A stretch of 27,206 nt of DNA, taken from contig CALCEB010000173.1 of NCBI GenBank assembly GCA_937900045.1, positions 1 through 27,206 on the forward strand, in the 5' to 3' direction. Origin of the DNA: an uncultured Acidobacteriota bacterium. GTDB lineage: Bacteria > Acidobacteriota > Terriglobia > UBA7540. The notes beneath the pieces were generated by a model. It ran no database searches and was not told the origin of the DNA. It worked only from the letters and a program-made list of their open reading frames with translations. Each line of letters opens with the position of its first letter. Position 1 is the first letter of the stretch. Below are positions 1 through 6,535 of this stretch, piece by piece. The position numbers and the translations under genes are program-made.

Positions 1-36
1 AGGTTCGAATTAAAGTCGCAGAGTGCATAAGAATTG

Positions 37-53
37 TTAAGTGAACAGTATTG
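37..53 (+). repeat. Solitary end of miniature element family B
   Basis: The 17 bases match the right-hand terminal repeat of the element at 25830-26004 (16 of 17 identical to positions 25988-26004). The rest of this copy would lie to the left of the window. A GTGCAT motif sits just inside the end in both copies. Whether a whole element exists here cannot be seen. Confidence 0.5.
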
Positions 54-131
54 GGCTTAAGACTCAGGATCGCTCCGTAGGCGAACGATTCGGTGCTATC
101 ATCTGCGGGTGATCTATGAGTGGGATCCGCG

Positions 132-189
132 GGTGGCGGTAGAGTAGGAGAGGGGCTTTGTTCGTTCCCTCTCCTACTCTACCGCCACC
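132..189. repeat. Perfect 23-bp inverted repeat (strong hairpin)
   Basis: Positions 132-154 are exactly the reverse complement of 167-189, with a 12-base loop at 155-166. Pairing stops abruptly on the outside. There is no T-run after either arm, so it is not a typical intrinsic terminator. No gene is evident in 1-517; the open frames crossing the hairpin look accidental because they read through both arms of the palindrome. Confidence 0.85.
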
Positions 190-417
190 GGCGAGAGCAG
201 AAATGGCTACGAAGCCACGGATTTTCCCCAGGGCGGATAAAACTGCTCGGGCGTAGCGTGGTGGCGCACACGGACGCGACCCGACGAGCGCATTTCAAAT
301 TGCAGATTCAAGATATGAGAACCAAGCACGTCGCCTTCATTCCGAGAAACACGATCCCGCTGTGCGGGACGCCACCCACCCATTAGCGTAAACTGATCCC
401 ATGCCCACGCTGGCTGG

Positions 418-445
418 CGCAGACGCTCGCTTTTTAGCGTCTGCG
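418..445. repeat. 10-bp perfect hairpin upstream of higBA
   Basis: Arms 418-427 (CGCAGACGCT) and 436-445 (AGCGTCTGCG) are perfectly complementary around an 8-base loop that contains a T-run. It lies about 70 bp before higB. The T-run is in the loop rather than after the stem, so terminator activity is doubtful. It may be a regulatory or repeat-derived structure. Confidence 0.7.
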
Positions 446-477
446 ATCTTCCGGCGGGGCTTTGGCGCGCTGATGCC

Positions 478-492
478 GTACGCTTGACGTAC
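478..492. promoter_or_regulatory. Candidate HigA operator (GTACG-N5-CGTAC)
   Basis: A short palindrome, GTACG 478-482 and CGTAC 488-492, lies 25 bp upstream of the higB start and overlaps a TTGACG that could be a -35. HigA-type antitoxins commonly bind palindromes in their own promoter. The assignment rests on position only. Confidence 0.3.
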
Positions 493-517
493 TGCGCATT
501 TTCTGCCAGGCTGGTAT

Positions 518-802
518 GTGATCCGCAGCTACCGGGACAGGAAGGCCCAACGCTTTTCCGAGGGGGAAAGGGTTCCCCGCTTTGAGGGATTCCGCCATCA
601 GGCCGAAAAGCGACTGCGAATTCTTGAAGCGGCAGTCAGTTTACGGGACCTGGCCCGGCTGCCCAGCAACCGACTGGAGGCCCTGTCGGGGGACAGGCGA
701 GGCCAGTACAGCATAAGGATCAATCAGCAATGGCGCATCTGCTTCGAGTGGCCGCAAGGAGTTGACGGTCCCGAAAACGTTGAGATCGTCGATTACCATT
801 AA
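518..802 (+). CDS. higB: HigB/RelE-family toxin of a type II toxin-antitoxin module
   Basis: This 94-residue protein belongs to the HigB (plasmid maintenance killer, RelE superfamily) group. Members are ribosome-dependent mRNA interferases that cleave mRNA and are neutralised by HigA. The N-terminus (MIRSYRDRKAQRFSEGE) and the stretch GDRRGQYSIRINQQWRICFEW are typical of the family, with conserved basic and aromatic positions, and the end EIVDYH is a usual C-terminus. Length is normal for the family. The start is GTG at 518; an ATG two bases upstream runs straight into TGA. The toxin-first order, with the antitoxin 13 bp downstream, is the higBA arrangement. It looks intact. Whether it is active cannot be judged from sequence. 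Confidence 0.88.
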   Translation: MIRSYRDRKAQRFSEGERVPRFEGFRHQAEKRLRILEAAVSLRDLARLPSNRLEALSGDRRGQYSIRINQQWRICFEWPQGVDGPENVEIVDYH

Positions 803-815
803 GGAGTTCTGAATT

Positions 816-1118
816 ATGGCACGCACCCCCATTCACCCAGGTGAAATTCTCGCCGACGAGCTGAAGGAGATCAGCATTTCCGCAGCCGAGCTGGCGCGCC
901 AGCTCGAGGTGCCGGCCAACCGGATTTCGCAGATCATCGCGCGGAAACGGGCCATCTCTGCCGACACGGCCCTGCGCCTGGCCCGCTACTTTGGGACTAG
1001 CCCGGATCTCTGGATGAATCTACAGAAAACCTATGAGCTCGACCTTGCCCGACAGCAGCTCGGCCAAGCAATCCGCCACATTCCACAAAGGCCAGCCGCG
1101 CGCGCGGCGCTCGGCTAA
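816..1118 (+). CDS. higA: HigA-family antitoxin, XRE-type helix-turn-helix
   Basis: The 100-residue protein opens with PIHPGEILADEL, the hallmark start of HigA antitoxins. An XRE helix-turn-helix follows at about residues 20-75 (SAAELARQLEVPANRISQII, then RAISADTALRLARYFGTSPD). It should neutralise the upstream HigB and repress the shared promoter. A ribosome binding site AAGGAG at 801-806 overlaps the higB stop, which suggests translational coupling. The C-terminal tail (RHIPQRPAARAALG) is the usual low-complexity end. The gene looks intact and forms a complete pair with 518-802. Confidence 0.9.
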   Translation: MARTPIHPGEILADELKEISISAAELARQLEVPANRISQIIARKRAISADTALRLARYFGTSPDLWMNLQKTYELDLARQQLGQAIRHIPQRPAARAALG

Positions 1119-1119
1119 G

Positions 1120-1218
1120 GTCGAGGAGAGGAAATGTTCCCGCGAGCTGGATCGGGACGGCCCGACCGGCATTCCCTGGGAAGACGTAGTCCGCCGGATT
1201 CGGAGTCGCACCCCCTGA
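1120..1218 (+). pseudogene. C-terminal remnant of an addiction-module antitoxin (Unstab_antitox-like)
   Basis: Read in the frame that stops at 1216-1218, this stretch encodes a tail ending ELDRDGPTGIPWEDVVRRI. It resembles the C-terminus of small antitoxins of the putative addiction module type (Pfam Unstab_antitox), which end in an acidic GIPWEEV motif. The N-terminal half is missing, because higA occupies the sequence just upstream in another frame. The stop overlaps the ATG of the next toxin fragment as TGATG, the usual spacing of such pairs. It is most likely a decayed second module joined behind higA by deletion. Confidence 0.55.
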
Positions 1219-1421
1219 TGCCAATTCTCATCCGTCCGGCTGCTGCTGCCGAGATCGGTGAAGCATTTCTGTGGTACGAGCGCCGCTACAGCGGCGAAAC
1301 TGCACCACTACTGGCCGGGGAGGCAAGGGCCGGACCTGCATTTCACTCTATGGCCGTTCCGGAAACCAATAGTTCCCCAAGCTGGAATCTTACTCGCCGG
1401 CCTTGCCAACCTCGCATATAA
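1218..1421 (+). pseudogene. N-terminal fragment of a ParE/RelE-type toxin
   Basis: The ATG at 1218 starts a frame whose first 28 residues (MPILIRPAAAAEIGEAFLWYERRYSGET) match the N-terminal helix of ParE/RelE toxins, where the pattern xxAxxEIxEAxxWYExR is common. After about residue 30 the similarity is lost and the frame ends at residue 67, whereas family members run to 95-105 residues. With the antitoxin tail just upstream it forms the scar of a second toxin-antitoxin pair. A truncated product is unlikely to be active. Confidence 0.6.
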
Positions 1422-1422
1422 T
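1417..1422 (+). promoter_or_regulatory. Consensus -10 (TATAAT) before the alpha-galactosidase-like gene
   Basis: A perfect TATAAT lies 45 bp upstream of the ATG at 1468. The base stretch 17 bp further upstream (TCGCCG) is a poor -35, so the promoter call is tentative. It lies inside the toxin remnant. Confidence 0.4.
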
Positions 1423-1467
1423 CCCACCACCTTTGATTTCGAAGCTGCACCTGCGGAGAAGCGAACC

Positions 1468-2937
1468 ATGCGCACGTTCAATCGTGTTTCGAGAAAAACC
1501 TTCAAGCTACTGGCCGCCGCTGTCATGATCGTTGCTTCTGGCTTGATCGTCGTCCAGTTCCGGCCATTCTTATTGGTCAGGAGCCACGCCGCTCCTTTGC
1601 CGGGCGCAAACGGCGCGACGCCTGCGGCAAGTCTCGCGCCCACGCCCCCGCTGGGTTGGAACAGTTATGACAGCTTTGGCGGCGCGGTGAATGAAGCCGA
1701 ATTCAAGGCCAACGCCGCTTACGTGGCCAAGCACCTAGCGCGCTACGGCTGGAAATACGTGGTGGTGGATTACTACTGGTATCTGCCGCTTCCCGATCCG
1801 GCGGAGGCCAAGGCCAGCGGCGCTAACGCCGTGATGGACGGCTACGGACGACTGCTTCCCGCGCCCAGCCGGTTCCCTTCAGCAGCAGGCGGCAAAGGCT
1901 TCAAGCCCCTTGCCGATTACGTCCACTCGCTCGGCTTGAAGTTCGGCATTCACATCATGCGCGGCATTCCCCGTGCCGCCATGGAAAAGAACTTACCTAT
2001 TCTCGGAACACACGCCCACGCTCGGGACGTTGCGGACCTCGAAAACTCCTGCTCCTGGTCAAACGTGATGGATGGAGTCGAGGTATCGAAGCCCGCCGGG
2101 CAGGCCTATTACGATTCCATCGCCCGTCTTTATGCCAGTTGGGGCGTGGACTATATCAAAGCGGATGACATGAGCCGCGCCAACGATCCCAAGGGTGAAA
2201 CCTTTCACGGGCTGGAGATCGAGGCCTTGCGCAGGGCCATGAACAAGACCGGCCGCCCCATGGTGCTCAGCCTTTCGCCCGGCCCCACCCAGCTTGCGAA
2301 CGCTGCCAGCGTCATGCGCTGGTCACAGCTCTGGCGGATTTCCAATGACATGTGGGACAACTGGAAGGAGTTGAAGCAACAGTTCGACTTTTGCCGGGAT
2401 TGGGCGCGTTATAGCGGCCCCGGCCATTGGCCCGATGCGGACATGCTGCCACTGGGCCGCCTCCGTGTGCGGGGCTTCAAGGACGCGCCTCGGCCTTCGC
2501 GCCTCACCCATGATGAACAGATCACGCTGATGACGCTTTGGTCCATCTTCCGTTCGCCTTTGATGATGGGCGGCGACCTGCGCAGCATGGATCCGTTCAC
2601 TCTCTCGCTTCTCACCAATCCGGAGGTAATCGCCGTCGATCAGGCTTCGAGCGGCGGCCATGAGCTTTTCCGCGATGGAGACAAAGTGGTTTGGGTAGCA
2701 AACTCGCCGGATGGCCGCGCCCGCTATATCGCGCTGTTCAACACAGGAGATCAATCCGCTCTGGTCTCCGTCTCCAAGAAGCAGATCGGCCTCGGCCCAA
2801 AGTGCTGCACGGTGCGAGACCTTTGGCAACAGAAAAACCAGGGAGGACTTCACGGCAGCTTCTCTGTAAAGTTGAACCCCCACGCTGCTGGGCTGTATAA
2901 ATTCATCCCGGCGGTGGGGATGCCTGGCGGGAAATGA
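1468..2937 (+). CDS. Glycoside hydrolase family 27, alpha-galactosidase-like, exported
   Basis: This 489-residue protein is a GH27-type retaining glycosidase, expected to remove terminal alpha-galactosyl (or related) residues from plant or microbial polysaccharides. Residues 12-30 form a hydrophobic segment after a basic start, a signal peptide or membrane anchor, so it should act outside the cytoplasm. The (beta/alpha)8 domain begins at about residue 60 with PPLGWNSYDSFG. The predicted nucleophile is Asp233 in DYIKADDM (family pattern DYxKxD) and the acid/base is Asp294 in WRISNDMWDNW. A small beta-sandwich domain closes the protein. ATG 1468 is chosen because GGAG lies 9 bp upstream and the signal peptide follows directly; the frame is open further upstream, through the toxin remnant. 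GH27 also includes isomaltodextranases and beta-L-arabinopyranosidases, so exact substrate is open. Confidence 0.85.
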   Translation: MRTFNRVSRKTFKLLAAAVMIVASGLIVVQFRPFLLVRSHAAPLPGANGATPAASLAPTPPLGWNSYDSFGGAVNEAEFKANAAYVAKHLARYGWKYVVVDYYWYLPLPDPAEAKASGANAVMDGYGRLLPAPSRFPSAAGGKGFKPLADYVHSLGLKFGIHIMRGIPRAAMEKNLPILGTHAHARDVADLENSCSWSNVMDGVEVSKPAGQAYYDSIARLYASWGVDYIKADDMSRANDPKGETFHGLEIEALRRAMNKTGRPMVLSLSPGPTQLANAASVMRWSQLWRISNDMWDNWKELKQQFDFCRDWARYSGPGHWPDADMLPLGRLRVRGFKDAPRPSRLTHDEQITLMTLWSIFRSPLMMGGDLRSMDPFTLSLLTNPEVIAVDQASSGGHELFRDGDKVVWVANSPDGRARYIALFNTGDQSALVSVSKKQIGLGPKCCTVRDLWQQKNQGGLHGSFSVKLNPHAAGLYKFIPAVGMPGGK

Positions 2938-3398
2938 TTGGTTTGGGAGACCTGTTATTCGCTAAATTCCGCGTGACCCGAGGGTTTCGCTCCAGCCGCC
3001 AGTTTCATACGACATAGAGGCCGATTTGGGGCGGGCAAGGCTTCGGCAGGTCGCAAAATATATACTTTGTATACAGTGCACTTTCATCACCACATCACAC
3101 GAAACTGAGCGTAATATTTGCTTCTACCCTGGCGTTTGATTTGTCTGGTACGTAAACAGCAGGGCCACGGCTTTTCAGCTCTCATGATTTTCTACTTTTC
3201 GGCTCCTGAATCGCAAATTTGGAGGAACGAAGCTTGAATGTGTATGAAAACAAAGGATCGGAGATTTTGACTGATGACCGGATACCCTAAATTTGGCCAT
3301 GCGGGAAGATTCTCCCGGATGGTAGCCGCTGGGGCTGTCCTCGGCGCACGGGTTTCCAAGTCACCGAAAGGGAAATCATAAGAGACGTTAAAAATAAC

Positions 3399-3451
3399 AA
3401 AACGAACCGGAGAAGTTATTGAAAAAAAAGGATCGGCTCCGGTTCGTTTTT
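3399..3451. terminator. Orphan intrinsic-terminator-like hairpin
   Basis: Arms 3399-3412 (AAAACGAACCGGAG) and 3437-3450 are perfectly complementary over 14 bp, with a 24-base A-rich loop. The right arm ends in a run of T, and the left arm gives T on the other strand, so it could work in both directions. The nearest upstream gene ends 460 bp earlier, so what it would terminate is unclear. Confidence 0.55.
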
Positions 3452-3668
3452 GCAAATGCGTATCTAATTTCAGGCCACGGATGACAGATAGCGATGATGA
3501 AGTTCGTTTTAGTACCAGGCAGAAGGAGGCGATCCCGTCCCTTCACATCCTTCCCCTTCAACGATACAATCACAAACGTGTCAAGAAGGGACACTTTTTG
3601 CCATTTCCCAGGCAAGTTTGACCTATGACAGGGCTCAACCATTTGATTCAAAAGATCTTATAAAATCT

Positions 3669-3704
3669 GTCCCACTTGTCTCACCTGTCTCCACTGTCTC
3701 ATTC
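3669..3704. repeat. Four tandem copies of a 9-bp unit (GTCYCAYYT-like)
   Basis: Four consecutive 9-mers start with GTC: GTCCCACTT, GTCTCACCT, GTCTCCACT and GTCTCATTC. The repeat lies about 65 bp upstream of the small ORF at 3768. It may be a simple-sequence expansion or spaced binding sites. Confidence 0.65.
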
Positions 3705-3767
3705 CCTGGGCGTATAGTGAGTGTTGTCAGGCTGGCAGACGCAAAGCCCGAATCCAGGAGGATACTA

Positions 3768-3974
3768 ATGGAAATCTTGACGCTCCTAATGCTCCTTGCA
3801 AAAAGCGTGCTGATGCCGTTCCAGGAGCAATCTGAAAGTCTCGCTAGTTTTGAGGGTACAGATTCCACCTATCCGCAGTCCGGCATCGAAAAGCCCATTT
3901 CCAAACGCCATCGCCGGCGCACGCAATCCCGCGCTTTCCGTCCGGGCTACCACTGCCCACAGCCCGCAACATAA
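3768..3974 (+). CDS. Small hypothetical protein (68 residues)
   Basis: The ATG at 3768 has a perfect AGGAGG at 3756-3761, six bases upstream, which is the main reason to list it. The product starts with a short hydrophobic run (MEILTLLMLLAKSVLMPF) and continues as a polar, very basic stretch (KRHRRRTQSRAFRPGYH). The N-terminus could be a weak membrane segment. I recognise no family. Codon use in the second half does not look like that of the neighbouring genes, so it may be a chance frame behind a good ribosome site or the start of a decayed gene. It stands alone, 386 bp before tilS. Confidence 0.3.
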   Translation: MEILTLLMLLAKSVLMPFQEQSESLASFEGTDSTYPQSGIEKPISKRHRRRTQSRAFRPGYHCPQPAT

Positions 3975-4030
3975 AGTATCAATGAAGAATCGTAGATAGC
4001 TTGCCGGGAATGGGATCACGCTGGCATTTC

Positions 4031-4140
4031 GGTGGTGGCGCAATTTGCTGTAGCGGCGCTCTATGAGCGCCGGAAACCGCTGAAGATTCAGGTTCGGCGC
4101 TCATAGAGCGCCGTTACAGCAAACAAACGATGCCAGTACC
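4031..4140. mobile_element. Miniature inverted-repeat element, family A, copy 1
   Basis: Arms 4044-4071 and 4096-4123 pair at 27 of 28 positions around a 24-base loop, and each arm contains the inner palindrome GGCGCTCATAGAGCGCC or its complement. The direct repeat GGCATTTC occurs at 4023-4030 and 4141-4148, immediately outside the element, consistent with a target-site duplication. The loop matches copy 2 in the same orientation and copy 3 inverted. There is no coding capacity. The remaining sequence to tilS (4141-4360) shows only a TACAAT -10-like box at 4313-4318 and an AGGAGG at 4321. Confidence 0.8.
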
Positions 4141-4360
4141 GGCATTTCCCGGCGCGTTACAACTGCCATTCTGCCGGGGGGCATATCGTGATCCCACGCT
4201 CCCCTGGCGCCTATCCGGCGACGTGAACCGTCTCACCGCTCAAGGATGTAAAGAGTCGCGCCCATCCCCGCATTTACCTCTCCGGAATAGCCGTCTTCGA
4301 ACCCGCCAGTGTTACAATTCAGGAGGTCGATGAAGTGGACCCACTGTCATTGGAGCGGCG

Positions 4361-5803
4361 ATGCGCCGTCAATCGAAGCTCTATTCCCGATGGTCAACTG
4401 AGATGCGCAGGGCTGGCGTGTTGCGCGCCGGCGAGCGCGTGGGAGTGGCCATTTCAGGAGGCCAGGACTCCGTTCTGCTGCTCGATTTCATGATCCAGCT
4501 TGCGGCCGAGGAAGGCTTATGCGTCAGCGTTGTCCATTTCAATCACTTGCTTCGCGGCGAAGAATCCAACCAGGACGAATCCTTTGTGCGAGGGTTGGCG
4601 GCGCGGAGCAAGCTTGAATTCATGCGGGCGGAAGCGGACGTGGGCCGTGTGGCGCGGCAGTCTAAGCGCAATTTGGAGGCCACCGCCCGCGAGCTTCGCT
4701 ACCGGTTTTTTTTCTCACTTCTTCGCCAAGGCCGGCTGGATAAAATCGCCACGGCCCATACCGCCAACGACCAGGCTGAAACGGTCTTGCTACGCTTGTT
4801 GCGCGGGGCGGGGACGCGGGGGCTGGGCGGCATTCATTCCGTGCTGGATGGAGTCATTCTCCGGCCATTCCTCAACATTACGCGGCAAGAAGTGGAAGAA
4901 GAGATTCGCTCCCGACGGCTCGAATTCCGCTTGGACTCATCCAACTTGGACCCGCGCTTTCTGCGCAACCGTATCCGCCAAAAGCTCCTACCGCTGCTCG
5001 AAACCGAGTTCAATCCCGCGATTGTCCTTCATTTGAAGCAGCTCGCCGGGCATATGAGAGGCGACGAAGACCTTCTTGACCAACAGGCCCGCGACCAGGC
5101 CCGTCCCTGGAGGATCCGCGAAGGGCGGGAGGAAAAAATCCCACTTCGCGCCTTGCGGGAGATGCCGAGTGCTTTTCAAGTCCGTGTTCTTCGCCAGATG
5201 GCGGCTTCGGCCTTGGGCGGCACACCAGTCCTTTCGTCTGTCGAATTTGAATCCATCCTTCGATTTGTTGTAACTGGGGGGAGTGGCAAGCGTCTATTAC
5301 TATCAGGCGGACTCGAGGTCCGGCGGGATTTTGATTGGATAAGCCTCCGGCATGTATTCCCGGAGCCGTCTGCGTCGCCTTATAGTTACTCCGTACCCTT
5401 GCCCGGCGAAGTGCGAATTCCCGCTCTCGGTGTCAAGTTCAGGTTTGAAGTGGCCGAAAATCCTAAAACAAAGGGTAAAGATAAAGCGTATAATGGAGAT
5501 GAGGGGTTTTCCAGGCTCGACATGGGGAAATTCAAAGGTAATTTGACCCTCCGTAATTGGCGTGAGGGTGACACATTTCAACCGGCGGGACGCGGGAAAA
5601 GCCGCAAGCTGAAGGAACTGTTTCGGGAAATGAAGATTCCAGCCGCCCGGCGCAAGCTTTGGCCGCTCATCGAGGACGGCACAGAAATTGTCTGGGTGAA
5701 GAGTTTTCCCCCTTCATCGGTGGCAGCAACTTCAACCACTTTGCAATCCTTAACGATCATCGAGGAGCCATTGCAATTGTCCGGCTCCGGAAACCCGCTA
5801 TGA
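4361..5803 (+). CDS. tilS: tRNA(Ile)-lysidine synthase TilS
   Basis: The 480-residue protein ligates lysine to C34 of tRNA-Ile(CAU) with ATP, so that it reads AUA instead of AUG. The N-terminal PP-loop ATPase domain carries SGGQDS at residues 32-37 and the family motifs HFNHLLRG, TAHTANDQAETVLLRLLRG and DxSNxDPRFLRNRIR. A central helical domain and a C-terminal tRNA-binding domain (LRNWREGDTFQPAGRGKSRKLKELF) follow. Length suits long-form TilS. The ATG at 4361 has GGAG 5 bp upstream, and an in-frame TGA at 4331 excludes a start further upstream. A 23-codon frame from ATG 4330 behind a good AGGAGG overlaps the tilS start and might act as a leader peptide. The stop overlaps the next frame as ATGA. 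Confidence 0.95.
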   Translation: MRRQSKLYSRWSTEMRRAGVLRAGERVGVAISGGQDSVLLLDFMIQLAAEEGLCVSVVHFNHLLRGEESNQDESFVRGLAARSKLEFMRAEADVGRVARQSKRNLEATARELRYRFFFSLLRQGRLDKIATAHTANDQAETVLLRLLRGAGTRGLGGIHSVLDGVILRPFLNITRQEVEEEIRSRRLEFRLDSSNLDPRFLRNRIRQKLLPLLETEFNPAIVLHLKQLAGHMRGDEDLLDQQARDQARPWRIREGREEKIPLRALREMPSAFQVRVLRQMAASALGGTPVLSSVEFESILRFVVTGGSGKRLLLSGGLEVRRDFDWISLRHVFPEPSASPYSYSVPLPGEVRIPALGVKFRFEVAENPKTKGKDKAYNGDEGFSRLDMGKFKGNLTLRNWREGDTFQPAGRGKSRKLKELFREMKIPAARRKLWPLIEDGTEIVWVKSFPPSSVAATSTTLQSLTIIEEPLQLSGSGNPL

Positions 5804-6483
5804 CAGCTTTAAACCCGGGGTTTGATTTCGGAATTTTCGCCCAGCCGCCGGGAGGTATTCCGCCGGGCCGCCACTTGAGGCACGATGGGTTCGCTTCAAG
5901 CTCTGGAGGTTCTGGAACCCCCTCCACGGGTATGGAGAAGCTTTTTTCTCAGGAGGCCATCCGGCGCCGTGTGGCGAAGATGACAAAACAGATTAACCGG
6001 GACTACCGGGGCCGCACTCTCCATCTGGTCACGGTGCTGGAAAGTAGCTTTATTTTTGTGGGGGACCTGATGCGCGCCCTGCGGGTTGATGTGGTGTGCC
6101 ACTTCCTGCAAGTCCGGATGCGGGATGGCTCCATGTCTGGAGTGCCCCTGCGGGAAATTGTTTATTCGCCTCGCCAGCAACTTGCCGGACAGGATGTGTT
6201 GCTGGTGGATGGAATTCTGGAAACTGGCGTAACTTTGGATTTTCTCTATAACTCCATTGCGATGCAGAGGCCGCGGTCGCTCCGCATCGCCGCCCTTCTC
6301 GAAAAGAGCAGCCGCAAGAAGGTGGGGCTGGCTGCAGACTATCTTGGTTTTGCCGCCCAATCCGGGTATTTGGTGGGTTATGGCCTTGGACGAGGGGGGA
6401 AATTCCAAAATCTTCCCTACATTGCCGCCGTCAACCCGCCGCGCCGCACCCGGCAGCCTCGGACTGCATCTAACAAGAAGTAG
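5800..6483 (+). CDS. hpt: Hypoxanthine phosphoribosyltransferase-like protein with altered active site
   Basis: Between tilS and ftsH, where hpt usually sits, lies a type I phosphoribosyltransferase fold of the Hpt family. Normal Hpt makes IMP or GMP from hypoxanthine or guanine and PRPP. The fold is recognisable (SQEAIRRRVAKMTKQINRDY; GRTLHLVTVLESSFIFVGDL; NLPYIAAV). However, the PRPP loop, normally VxDIxDTG or VxDDIxDTG, reads VDGILETG (residues 136-143): one of the two adjacent acidic residues is Gly138, and the catalytic-base Asp is Glu141. The Asp of GYGLDY is also Gly197. Purine salvage activity is therefore doubtful. The start at 5800 overlaps the tilS stop (ATGA) and gives a 44-residue Gly/Pro/Ser-rich extension; ATG 5932 gives the usual length of 183 but lacks a well-spaced ribosome site. 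Confidence 0.8.
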   Translation: MTALNPGFDFGIFAQPPGGIPPGRHLRHDGFASSSGGSGTPSTGMEKLFSQEAIRRRVAKMTKQINRDYRGRTLHLVTVLESSFIFVGDLMRALRVDVVCHFLQVRMRDGSMSGVPLREIVYSPRQQLAGQDVLLVDGILETGVTLDFLYNSIAMQRPRSLRIAALLEKSSRKKVGLAADYLGFAAQSGYLVGYGLGRGGKFQNLPYIAAVNPPRRTRQPRTASNKK

Positions 6484-6535
6484 ATCAAGGGTAGTCTGAT
6501 ACTACGGGAGGAAAGGAAGTTTTGGAGGTGGCCTC

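Larger units (their letters stand above)
2938..3767. other. Long intergenic region without a convincing gene
   Basis: About 830 bp with uneven base composition. It contains a terminator-like hairpin (3399-3451), a small stem with a T-run near 3576-3597, and a 9-bp tandem repeat (3669-3704). Short open frames on both strands lack recognisable protein features. An untranslated RNA ending at 3451 is possible but unproven. Confidence 0.5.

Noticed and set aside
120..386. Open frame of 88 codons at the left edge
   Set aside because: It reads through both arms of the 132-189 palindrome, has no ribosome site and shows no recognisable protein pattern.
3100..4130. CRISPR-like or phage-like content in the long non-coding stretch
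   Set aside because: No repeats of 25-40 bp with regular spacers and no phage proteins are present; the only repeats are the 9-bp tandem and the family A element.
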